Below, piece after piece: positions 46,575 through 55,678 of a DNA stretch of 64,000 bases. How positions within the stretch are numbered: the first letter of the stretch is position 1; each line of letters opens with the position of its first letter. This DNA is from Collybia mongolica (lineage: Eukaryota; Basidiomycota; Agaricomycetes; Agaricales; Clitocybaceae), in contig JAAXNY010000010.1 in assembly GCA_013420905.1 (NCBI GenBank), positions 3,221,656 through 3,285,655 of the forward strand. Direction: 5' to 3'. Under the pieces are notes generated by a model, which was not told where the DNA came from, made no database searches, and worked only from the letters and a program-made list of their open reading frames with translations. Both the position numbers and the translations under genes were made by a program.

Positions 46575-46920
46575 CAGGCAAGGACTTCACCTTCCTGGCG
46601 AGATTGAACGTGATGTACGCTCAAAGTATTCAATTTGAAATGGCACCAGTCACGTGACCGAAATTATCTCCGTCCAGGTTGAACCTCCATTTTTACTGTC
46701 CGGGCTAAGACACCACTGCGACCGTGATATTTCGTACACACCCGCACTACGTAAACATATACCGAACAAACATGTAGACCACTTTTATGTAATGTACACT
46801 CTTCGCCTCATGGTAAACGCATTCCTGGGCCGGCTCTGGCCAAGCTCGCACCTCGATTCTGCAGTTATCTATCACGCCACTACAACTATACTTTCGGGGT
46901 CTGTTGAGCTTAATACTTAG

Positions 46921-47285
46921 AGGGGAGAGACGATTAGTCTATTACGATCCCATCAATATAAAATCAAAAAACAGGAAGACTGGTCGGACCAAGCAGCACC
47001 AGTAAAAAACCAGTTGAGCCGAATTGAGCCAGATCAAGCCAAACAAGACCCAATCATCCAAAGCGGGTGAAGTCGAAAACTTGCATCTGAACTTCATCTG
47101 AACGACAACTTCCTCCTGATATGAGGGGCCTTTGCAGCGCACACAATTCCGTCGAACTGCGGTCAAGTACGACGACATGCTTATTGCTGATGTGATTGAT
47201 TGTCCACAAAAAACCTTACAAATAATATATCGAACGCTAGAGCCTTCAGTCAAGACTCATAACTCCTACGAGCGGCGGTGCCAGT
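46921..47285. other. Intergenic, nothing recognised
   Basis: Lies between the 3' exon of the interrupted gene and the LINE. No coding signal. Confidence 0.5.
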
Positions 47286-47475
47286 AAACTTTGTTGGAAA
47301 ACCGCTTCTTGATCACTAACCCCCATCATCCCTTCGGGGTCCTGGGTACTAACGACTCATCCAGCGGACCTTCTCCCACTCAGTGCTAAACCAGCACACA
47401 CTCAAACTGGCCAAACAAGCCACTCTCACCTTCAAGACCATCCGCCCCACTCAGCCCCCCCCAGTGAACCCAAGC

Positions 47476-49293
47476 ATGTCCCCTCCCCAAACGGCAGCAT
47501 CAACCTCAACAGCCAGAGGCGCGAGAGGCGGCACCAGGAACACGGACCCCAGCAACCCCAATTTACGTGGCACGCTTTCACGGTCCGACATCGCCAACCT
47601 GTTAGCCGGTGACCAATGCACAATCAACACCTCCACCGAAGCGAGAACGTGGCTGGAGGCCAAAGGATGGATCTTGGGCAATGAACCATACGACCGCTCC
47701 AAAATAGTCAACATTCTCCTCACGGCCTCCCTCGACACCAAGCTCCCCCCCAACCTAATACCTCTAATCCGCTCAGTGGCATTAGTCATAGAAGACGACT
47801 TAAACGACAACATTTCAAACAATCTAGCTGAGTCAATTGCTAATAAATTCATATCTAATATTACCCCTTTAACCGATACCATTAATTCATCCTCATCATT
47901 CCTCGACGCAATAACTACCTCACAATCAAACACCTTAATATCGCTCAACGACATCGCTACCTCCCTATCTAACTCCGTTAATAAACTCTCTACCCTACCT
48001 ACCATCCCCATCCCTCCCCCCTCCCTCCCCCCCCCGAGACCCACATGGGCAAACGTAGTCTCACACCCTTACCCTTCCCCCTCCACCGTACTACCCTCCA
48101 ATACCTACAACCCCAATCTCCCCATACATCACACCCTCCTCCAGCAGCGTCTTCTGACAGCCGCCAAAACTCTCGTCATTAGCTATAATTCCAAAGAATT
48201 CGGAGTCACAAACTTCACAGACCCCAAAGAAGCCAACGAGGCACGACAAAACCTCAACACCACCCTTGCACAAATGGATGCCGACGAACACGAAGGAGAT
48301 GAACGAGGTTCCGCCCAACTACGCACCAGTATCAGCGGCATCCAGACCCTCGATAGCGGAGACGTCAGACTCGATTTCTGCTCGCCGACAGCAGCAGAAA
48401 CCTTCAAATATCGAACCTCGCTCCCCAACCAAGATCTTCTCAAACGCCACTTTGGCGAAGTAGCCCGCATCAAGCCCAAGGGATTTAATATAATCCTTAA
48501 ATTCGTACCATGCACAGGCAACTTCGACCCCAACAACCCAGACCATCTTGCCGAACTCATCGAAGAAAACAGCCTCCCACCCAACTCCATAATCTCGGCC
48601 TCATGGATCAAACGAATAGAAGCACGAGGCGTAGGGCAGAAATTTGCTAACCTTAAGCTAGTTATCGACTCTGCCACAAACGCTAACCGTTTCCTCACAG
48701 ACCGCATCTTCATTCAAGGCTCACTAACCACAACCTGCAAAGACACACGCATCCCCCTTCGTTGCAACAAATGTCAACAGTACGGCCACCTACGCGCCAA
48801 ATGCAAAGGCCCCGAAACATGCGCAAGATGCAGCAGTAGCGCCCACCCCACTACCAAATGCCCAGGAACGGACCATCCACGTTGTGTAACATGCGGCCCG
48901 CAGTCCAATCATTCCAACAACGACCCCAACTGCCCAAACTTCCAGAAGAGATGTGCCGCCCTCGACGCAAAATATCCAGAAAACAACATGCCATACTTCC
49001 CAACAGGCGAAGCGTGGACATGGGCCGCCACCCCTCTTAAACCAAACGTTCACTCCATCCCCCTCACACCCCAGCCCCCACCACCCCCTTCCCCCCATCC
49101 CCCTTCCCCAACGCACCACCCCCCCGTACCTCGCCCCTTCCCTCGCTCCCTCTCTCGCTCCCCCTCGCTCCCCCCAGTCTCCTCCCTCACTCACACACTC
49201 CCCACCCGCCCTCGCTCCCCCCCCCTCACATCCCTCCCAATACCACTCTATCACGCCCCCGTACCCCCAATGAAAGTTGCACCTCTAACCTAA
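47476..49293 (+). CDS. LINE ORF1, CCHC zinc-knuckle nucleic-acid-binding protein
   Basis: 605 residues from ATG 47476 (MSPPQTAASTSTARG) to TAA 49291-49293. The frame is open about 31 codons upstream but without an ATG. N-terminal and central parts are Ser/Pro/Asn-rich. Near residues 415-480 are zinc knuckles: CNKCQQYGHLRAKC and CARCSSSAHPTTKC (both CX2CX4HX4C), followed by CVTCGPQSNHSNNDPNC with a longer loop. The C-terminal tail is extremely Pro/Ser/Arg-rich. By family knowledge such ORF1 proteins coat the element RNA and chaperone target-primed reverse transcription. It ends one base before the start codon of ORF2 (TAAGATG), which suggests stop-restart translation of ORF2. Confidence 0.92.
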   Translation: MSPPQTAASTSTARGARGGTRNTDPSNPNLRGTLSRSDIANLLAGDQCTINTSTEARTWLEAKGWILGNEPYDRSKIVNILLTASLDTKLPPNLIPLIRSVALVIEDDLNDNISNNLAESIANKFISNITPLTDTINSSSSFLDAITTSQSNTLISLNDIATSLSNSVNKLSTLPTIPIPPPSLPPPRPTWANVVSHPYPSPSTVLPSNTYNPNLPIHHTLLQQRLLTAAKTLVISYNSKEFGVTNFTDPKEANEARQNLNTTLAQMDADEHEGDERGSAQLRTSISGIQTLDSGDVRLDFCSPTAAETFKYRTSLPNQDLLKRHFGEVARIKPKGFNIILKFVPCTGNFDPNNPDHLAELIEENSLPPNSIISASWIKRIEARGVGQKFANLKLVIDSATNANRFLTDRIFIQGSLTTTCKDTRIPLRCNKCQQYGHLRAKCKGPETCARCSSSAHPTTKCPGTDHPRCVTCGPQSNHSNNDPNCPNFQKRCAALDAKYPENNMPYFPTGEAWTWAATPLKPNVHSIPLTPQPPPPPSPHPPSPTHHPPVPRPFPRSLSRSPSLPPVSSLTHTLPTRPRSPPLTSLPIPLYHAPVPPMKVAPLT

Positions 49294-49294
49294 G

Positions 49295-52200
49295 ATGATT
49301 AGAACACCCTCCAGCGCCCCCGATAGACTAAGAATATGGCAACAAAACGTAAGGAAATCACGCGAAGCACAAGAATACGTTTTATTCATAGCCAATCCGG
49401 CGGACTGGGACATCATCGCAATACAAGAACTGTACCTGGACTCCCTAAACAACACCCGTGCATCCCCATACTGGCGGGTATCATACCCCACACCACATGG
49501 AAATGATGGCGCCAACAGATCAAGGTCAGTCCTCCTCATTAATACAAACATCCACACGGAATCGTACTCTATAATCTCGCTCCCCACGAGCGACATCACT
49601 GCTATTAAATTCACAAACGATAGCGGCTCGCTATCTTTATATAATATTTATAATGCCTGTGAACACAATGCATCCACCACGGTCTTATCAGACCACCTAC
49701 GTTCGTTACCTCTAACTCCCACAGATCATATGCTTTGGCTTGGCGACTTCAACAGGCACCACCCCCTGTGGGAAACCGCAGACAATCGTCACCTTAACTC
49801 GCCGGAGCACCTCATCTCCCCGCTCATCGAGCTAATCCGAACCTATGAAATGGACCAAGTCCTCCCACCGGGTATCCATACATATCTCTCGCACAAGAAC
49901 AGGGGCACCCGCCCTGACAACGTTTTCTTCTCAGCTCGTGATCCCGAACTCATAATCTCATGTGAGTCCCCATCCGACATCCTCCCCCCGCTAACCGATC
50001 ACCTCCCAATCATCACCACATTAAACCTACCAATCCCGAGACCGGACCCTCCGACCACCCGCAACTTCAGGGAGACGGATTGGGAAAAGTTCAACCAAAC
50101 ACTCGCAACGGAGCTAGCCAAACACGCGCCGGTTGCAATCATCCGCTCAGAAGCAGAATTCATCCGCAAAGTGGACGAGCTAACCACCGCCATCCAAACC
50201 ACAATAGAGAAACAAGTCCCCCTACGGAGACCATGCCCTCACTCTAAAAGGTGGTGGACCGCCGAACTCTCGGAGCTGGTTAAGAAAAAGAACAAGATAA
50301 GTAACGAAATCCGTCGTTTCTCCAACATAACAAACCACCCAGCTATAGCCGCACACAGGAAAATCTCCAACGAGCTAGCGGCAGCTATCAAAACAGCTAA
50401 ACGGGAACACTTCGTCAACTGGCTCGAAGAAGCAAGTCACAGGGACATCTACCTAGCCAACAAATATGCCACGATAGAGCCCACGGACGCTTCAAGCGCC
50501 CGAGTCCCAGACTTAAAAATTCTATCGAACGACGCCCCGTCAGTAGCGAGATCAAACCAAGACAAAGCAACCGAACTAGCTAAGTCCTTCTTTCCTCCTC
50601 CCCCTCCCATCCCATCCATCCCCCCCGATTTCAACTACCCCAATCCCCTGCCCGACATACCGTACTTCACCCCCCACCTAATCAAAGATACCACAACTCA
50701 ACTACACCCATATAAAGCCCCAGGTCCTGACGGCATCCCAAACGTTGTGTTGAAGAACTGCGTAGACACGCTAACCCCACACCTCCACTACATATACCGT
50801 GCAGTCCTCGAACTAGAAGTCTACCACCCACGATGGCTCCAATCCATCACTCTGGTACTACGTAAAGGAGGCAAACCAGCATACAACGTTGCAAAAGCTT
50901 ACCGCCCAATAGGTCTTCTCGACACAATTGGCAAGTTGTTCTCCACCATGCTAGCGCGTTCACTATCCTTTTTAGCAGAGAAACACGGCCTACTGCCAGC
51001 CACTCAGTTTGGAGGAAGAGCCGGCAGAAACACAACAGACGCCCTTCACCTTTATGCCCATAAAGTCAAAGAGGCCTGGCGCAACAAGAAAGTAGCAGCA
51101 GCCCTCTTCCTAGACGTGCAAGGAGCGTTCCCCAACACAGTAAAGGAACGTCTCATCCATAACATGAGAGCCAAGGGAGTACCAGCCAACATAATTAAAA
51201 TCATTGAACTAATGCTCACGGGGCGAGCTACTCGCCTCAAATTCGACGATTACATCTCGGACCTGATAAATATCATCAACGGGACCACACAAGGTTGTCC
51301 ACTATCAATGATAATATACGCCTTCTACAACGAAGGCCTGTTCACAATACGCTCCAGATCCAATGAAATCACAATCGGCTTCGTCGACGACTGCACCCTT
51401 TTAGTCACAGCGCCTACCCTAGAAGCCGCCCACGACTACATAAAAAGCCTAATGGAAGACCCCAACGGAGGCTTCGTCTGGTCTAAGTCCCATAACTCTC
51501 CCTTCGAACTTTCCAAAGTAGCACTCATAAACCACCCTCGCACACGCAGTGACATCATACCCCAAGATCTAGTACTCGCGCAACCAAACGAAGACGGCAC
51601 CATGAGCCCCTTCACAATCAAAACAGTAAGCGAATACAAGATGCTCGGAGTCATTATAGACCCCAAACTTACATGGACCAAACACCATGAAAAAGTCATC
51701 GCAAGCGCGACCATCTGGACAAATCAGATCTCGCGTCTAGCAAAACAGTCAGGCGGACTCTCAGCAATCAACATGAGGCATTTATATAACACGGTAGCCA
51801 TCCCTACTTTCACATACGCCGCTGACGTATGGTACACAGGCATAACCGACGCCACACCAGGCACTAAACGAACGGGCTCCGTTGCCCTAACCAAAAAAAT
51901 AGCCTCAGCTCAAAGGCTTATGGCCAAGACCATAACGGGAGCAATACGCACTGCTGCAGGCGACGCGCTGGACGCCCACGCCAACTTACTACCAGTAGAT
52001 TTATTATTCCACAAAATTCTTTACCGCACAACCCTTCGGCTGGCCTCGCTACCTACTACACACCCCCTCCACCCAATAGTGCGTAGATCCGCCAAACTGA
52101 TAGTCAAACGCCACAAATCCCCCATCCACAAACTCTTCTCACTATACCATATCTCCCCCCATCTAATCGAAACCATCAACCCCATACGATACCCCCCTAG

Positions 52201-53275
52201 CTATACTCCCCCCTTTACTATAATTATCCCCCCGGACAAACCCTCTGCGCTCCAGCTGGCTCAGGAGACCCACGCTAATTCCAAACTCACGGCGTACTGC
52301 GACGGATCAGGATTCGAAGGCAATATAGGCGCCTCAGCAGTCCTATACCAAAACGGCACCGAGATTGCCCACCTAGTATACCACATTGGCCCCATCTCGC
52401 AACACACAGTCTACGAAGGAGAACTAGTCGGCTTGTCCCTCGCCTTCCACCTCCTTCTAAAGGCCAACACCCTTTCCAACACCCCGACGGTAATAGGTTC
52501 TGACAGTCAAGCCGCGATCAAAGCGACCCAGAACCAACGTCCGCACCCAGCACATCACCTACTTGACATATGTCATAAACTAGCCGAGCGATTGCACAAA
52601 CATCGTCGTGCAGCCAACCGCAGCCCTATTCAGCTACACTGGACCCCCGGACATTGCGACTTCGCCCCCAACGAAAGAGCGGACGAACTGGCCAAAGAAG
52701 CAGCCAGGGGCCGCTCCAGTCCAGTCAGCGACCTCCCAGCGTACCTCAGAAAGAATCCCCCTCCAGCCAGTATCACAGCCCTCCGCCAACATCACCTCTC
52801 GGACCTGAGAAAAACTTGGCGCGATCGCTGGAAGTCTTCCCCCAGATACCGACGCCTCAAACGTATCGACCCCTCCCTCCCGTCCAAACGCTACCTAGAC
52901 CTCATCGCAGGTCTCCGCCGACCCCAAGCAGCCCTGCTCTCCCAGTTGAGAACAGGACATTTCCCACTAAACCAGTTCCTGGAGCGGATCGGTCGTAGCC
53001 CCACAGCCTCATGCCCAAATTGCCCCGGTGAGATCCCAGAAACTATAACTCACTTCCTCTTTACTTGCCCGCACTATAGAACCGTCAGACACATCATCCG
53101 TACCAAACTCAAGAGAAAAGCTGAGTTCCTTCCTCACTTATTATCGGATAAACGTGCCTCAAAAATCCTATTAGCATACATAAACGCTACAAAACGAATA
53201 CCTCAAAATCCCCCGTTACCCCCACCCCCACCTCCCCCCCCTTTGCCACGCATACCTCAGCAACCCTCCCACTAG
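49295..53275 (+). CDS. LINE ORF2: APE-type endonuclease, reverse transcriptase, RNase H
   Basis: 1326 residues from ATG 49295. Endonuclease: LRIWQQNVRKS (about residue 12), IIAIQELY (43), LWLGDFNRHHPLW (148) and LTDHLPIITT (235), giving the usual N, E, D/N and H. RT: YKAPGPDGIPN (472), motif A FLDVQGAFP (605), motif B GTTQGCPLS and motif C TIGFVDDCTLL (about 695; FVDD instead of the commoner YADD/FADD). RNase H: AYCDGSGFEGNIGASAVLY (1000), YEGELVGLSLA, VIGSDSQAAI (1068) and HWTPGHCDFAPNERADELAKE (1115, quoted in part), so the D-E-D-D/H set is present. C-terminal CCHC-type finger: CPNC...HFLFTCP (1240-1259). All catalytic residues look intact, so the protein may be functional. It cuts target DNA and copies element RNA into the nick. 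Confidence 0.95.
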   Translation: MIRTPSSAPDRLRIWQQNVRKSREAQEYVLFIANPADWDIIAIQELYLDSLNNTRASPYWRVSYPTPHGNDGANRSRSVLLINTNIHTESYSIISLPTSDITAIKFTNDSGSLSLYNIYNACEHNASTTVLSDHLRSLPLTPTDHMLWLGDFNRHHPLWETADNRHLNSPEHLISPLIELIRTYEMDQVLPPGIHTYLSHKNRGTRPDNVFFSARDPELIISCESPSDILPPLTDHLPIITTLNLPIPRPDPPTTRNFRETDWEKFNQTLATELAKHAPVAIIRSEAEFIRKVDELTTAIQTTIEKQVPLRRPCPHSKRWWTAELSELVKKKNKISNEIRRFSNITNHPAIAAHRKISNELAAAIKTAKREHFVNWLEEASHRDIYLANKYATIEPTDASSARVPDLKILSNDAPSVARSNQDKATELAKSFFPPPPPIPSIPPDFNYPNPLPDIPYFTPHLIKDTTTQLHPYKAPGPDGIPNVVLKNCVDTLTPHLHYIYRAVLELEVYHPRWLQSITLVLRKGGKPAYNVAKAYRPIGLLDTIGKLFSTMLARSLSFLAEKHGLLPATQFGGRAGRNTTDALHLYAHKVKEAWRNKKVAAALFLDVQGAFPNTVKERLIHNMRAKGVPANIIKIIELMLTGRATRLKFDDYISDLINIINGTTQGCPLSMIIYAFYNEGLFTIRSRSNEITIGFVDDCTLLVTAPTLEAAHDYIKSLMEDPNGGFVWSKSHNSPFELSKVALINHPRTRSDIIPQDLVLAQPNEDGTMSPFTIKTVSEYKMLGVIIDPKLTWTKHHEKVIASATIWTNQISRLAKQSGGLSAINMRHLYNTVAIPTFTYAADVWYTGITDATPGTKRTGSVALTKKIASAQRLMAKTITGAIRTAAGDALDAHANLLPVDLLFHKILYRTTLRLASLPTTHPLHPIVRRSAKLIVKRHKSPIHKLFSLYHISPHLIETINPIRYPPSYTPPFTIIIPPDKPSALQLAQETHANSKLTAYCDGSGFEGNIGASAVLYQNGTEIAHLVYHIGPISQHTVYEGELVGLSLAFHLLLKANTLSNTPTVIGSDSQAAIKATQNQRPHPAHHLLDICHKLAERLHKHRRAANRSPIQLHWTPGHCDFAPNERADELAKEAARGRSSPVSDLPAYLRKNPPPASITALRQHHLSDLRKTWRDRWKSSPRYRRLKRIDPSLPSKRYLDLIAGLRRPQAALLSQLRTGHFPLNQFLERIGRSPTASCPNCPGEIPETITHFLFTCPHYRTVRHIIRTKLKRKAEFLPHLLSDKRASKILLAYINATKRIPQNPPLPPPPPPPPLPRIPQQPSH

Positions 53276-53470
53276 CTTAGTCGCACCGCCCCCCACATTA
53301 ATCACCTCAGCTAGACTAAGTCCAGCACCCTTCCCCTCCCCCTCCCCTCGCGGGACTGTAGCGTACCTAAATGTTCTCCGAGGCCTAGTACAGATAATCT
53401 CCCAATTATCACAAACCCAAAGAAATGTCTAACATAGGAGCAATAGCCCCTCCTGGACAATAAAATTGAT

Positions 53471-53486
53471 TTAATAATAATAATAA
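53471..53486 (+). repeat. TAA-repeat 3' tail of the LINE
   Basis: ttaataataataataa run directly before the second target copy. Short-unit 3' tails are typical of several LINE groups lacking poly(A). Confidence 0.8.
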
Positions 53487-53500
53487 AAACTTTGTTGGAA

Positions 53501-55678
53501 TCTAACACAACCTCCACATGCGGAATAGTTCAAGGGCAGTGCTCGCCTTTCGAACGGGCTCCTCAAAGATTTCCCGGCATAAAGTTCAAGGCGATTGAAG
53601 AATTCAAGGATCTATCGAAGCCCTATTCGGCGCTTTTCATCTCGTATCTAATGGGAGACTGGCTCAAACTTTATGGTAAGAGTATGTTTTGAGTCCATCG
53701 ATGCCTTGCCACCATGATGAACACACCACTTCGTCGAGGCGCACCGCCAACGGCACATATCCACGGGCTCATCCCCTCACTATACTCAACACAAGCAACG
53801 GCATCCTCATTAGCACTCCACCCGGAACCGGTGAGAAACAGAAAAATTATATATGGAATCTGGAAAGTTCGCCAGGGGGTACGCGGGCCTTCGCCACTAC
53901 AGGATTATCCAATGTCAAACATCAGCGTCCAGACTATGGAGGGGATAAAATAGGAGAAATCCAGGCTTTACAACAGTGCGTGTTAATGACACCCAGAGTT
54001 TAGAGAGCTATTTACGGGTGTGGGCGGTATCGGAAACGTCCAGAGAAGGTTAAACTTTATATTCAAATAACAAGAAAAGCTTTATAAGGTGACCTTCGAG
54101 GAGTACGCGTTAGCGGTTGGTCCTGCACACCTACAATTCATTGTTGTCAGTCAATGGTGCGTCATGTTGAGAGAGGTGTATTTATGGAAAGCAGAGGTGG
54201 TGTGCATCTCAGCGAAGGTACGTAGTCCAAAGCATCTTACTTTCCGAGACCCAGGTAGTCCTGTGAGGTACCTGCATGTCAAAGATGGAGTATGCGACAC
54301 CTTGGAGACCTACCACGTTTGCACATGGTCCGAACCCAGCCTGTGACGGATTGCAGACACCCCCTTCAACTTTTATATATTAGTGTGTTTTTCGAGAAAA
54401 CTTTGAATTCAAGGCTTCTATCGACATTTCCTAGGTTGGTGTGTGATTTCCTAGAAACAAGCCTGTATGTCGCTTCCTGTTTCGAGCTTTGTTACGAAGA
54501 GTACCTCACTGTAAGAGGAATAGTGTTGACCAAACGACATGGAGTACCTATCTCTCTGTACCGAACCTTGGACGTATTTTCCCTAACTTGCTTTCTAGAA
54601 ATCCTGATTCCGTCAGTTCAGTCGAAACCCATCCAACCTTAAGTATACTGTAACTACTACATGCGTTACGATACGTGCTTGTTCGCTTCATTGGGGAATT
54701 AGGGCTTCACATAAAATGTTAGGCATGGGGGAAGTACATTAGCTCCCCAGGATATATGAACCATGGCCAGCCTTACGCCATTCGTGGCTCATATACATGT
54801 ATTGGTTCCAGCACAGATAATCGCACAATATATTTAAGTAAGGTATAATGTGCGTGGCATGCCGAAAGGTTATATGAAAATGTTACGTCCATTAGTCTCT
54901 CAAATTTGGGCAAGATGTCGTAAAACGCATGGTGGCACAGAACCAAGACGGTGATTAAAGCTTGCCTGAAAGTACACCTGGCAGTACAGTAGTATCTGAA
55001 TTCGTGCGGGAGCTCGTATGGGACTTGAGGTGCCCTCCCTGAATACATTATCGAGAGCAGGCCATTCTATACTCGAGCATTGCTGGTTCCAATTGACGGT
55101 AATTTGCGGTTCATGCAAGCTTTTAAATTCTATTATTCTGTGAATTTTACATATCAGGTGAGGAATAACGTATATAGTAGGCCGTTCCATTGCTTATTGA
55201 CGTGTCGGGCATTTGGTCTCACCAAGAGTTGTACTGATGATTATCTTAGAGGGCAACTTCTAGAATATGACTTATTTGCTCTCGAAGGACTGTAAGACTT
55301 CCAACTCAGATGGATTTGGAGGGTCTTCATGGGGCAAAAATGGAAATCCAATGCCGTAGGATGGAGACGCGATCCAGACGCGACGGTCACGTGCCGCGAT
55401 ACGTGATCGATTAATGATGGCAAAAGGACACGTGAAACCCGACTAGGAAATAATTCCATTGGTGATCAAGTACTCCTACAATGCTCCTTCATGTGGGACG
55501 CTGGGGGGCATGACACAAGCCATTTCTACATAAGTACGCAAAATTTCAAGTTCTTCAGCATAAAGACCCACCACAATTTCCATCCGTGACTTACTTACTG
55601 AGCGCCGTATACGTAACAACGGCTCGGTACCGCTGTGCCACTGCTGTTCCTTGATACGGAATTAATTAATATTCTCTC
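53501..55678. other. Mostly non-coding; one possible exon
   Basis: A frame beginning at the LINE target site and running to a donor at about 53674 (53492-53674, with FPGIKFKAIEEFKDLSKPY and ISYLMGDWLKLY) looks protein-like and could be an exon of a gene hit by the LINE. No partner exon was identified. The remainder to 55678 shows nothing I can support. Confidence 0.35.

Larger units (their letters stand above)
39012..46920 (+). pseudogene. Unrecognised host gene split by the 7.24-kb element
   Basis: Exon 1 runs 39012-39237 (MPAFVKKIQLANIELSNK..., ending KHTIEDQ). An intron then ends at 39281 or 39308, both in the same phase. Exon 2 (...RAFELLTRQ) runs into the 7-bp target site at 39331-39337. 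On the far side of the element the same frame continues as GLHLPGEIERD to 46610. A GT-AG intron at 46611-46673 leads to an exon VEPPFLLSGLRHHCDRD... ending at the TAG at 46918-46920. The continuity of frame across the empty site supports a real, formerly single gene of about 195 codons. I recognise no family. The N-terminal part is Lys/Leu-rich and helical in character. With the element in place it cannot be expressed as one protein unless the insertion is spliced out, which is unlikely at 7 kb. Confidence 0.5.
47300..53486 (+). mobile_element. Full-length non-LTR retrotransposon (Tad-like LINE), 14-bp target duplication
   Basis: The direct repeat aaactttgttggaa lies at 47286-47299 and 53487-53500. 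Between them are a 176-bp 5' leader, ORF1 (47476-49293), ORF2 (49295-53275) and a 3' end finishing with aataaaattgatttaataa and taa units rather than poly(A). Both ORFs are free of stops. The combination of CCHC gag-like ORF1, APE-type endonuclease, RT and RNase H fits the Tad1 group of fungal LINEs; the clade is inferred from architecture only. Confidence 0.93.
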
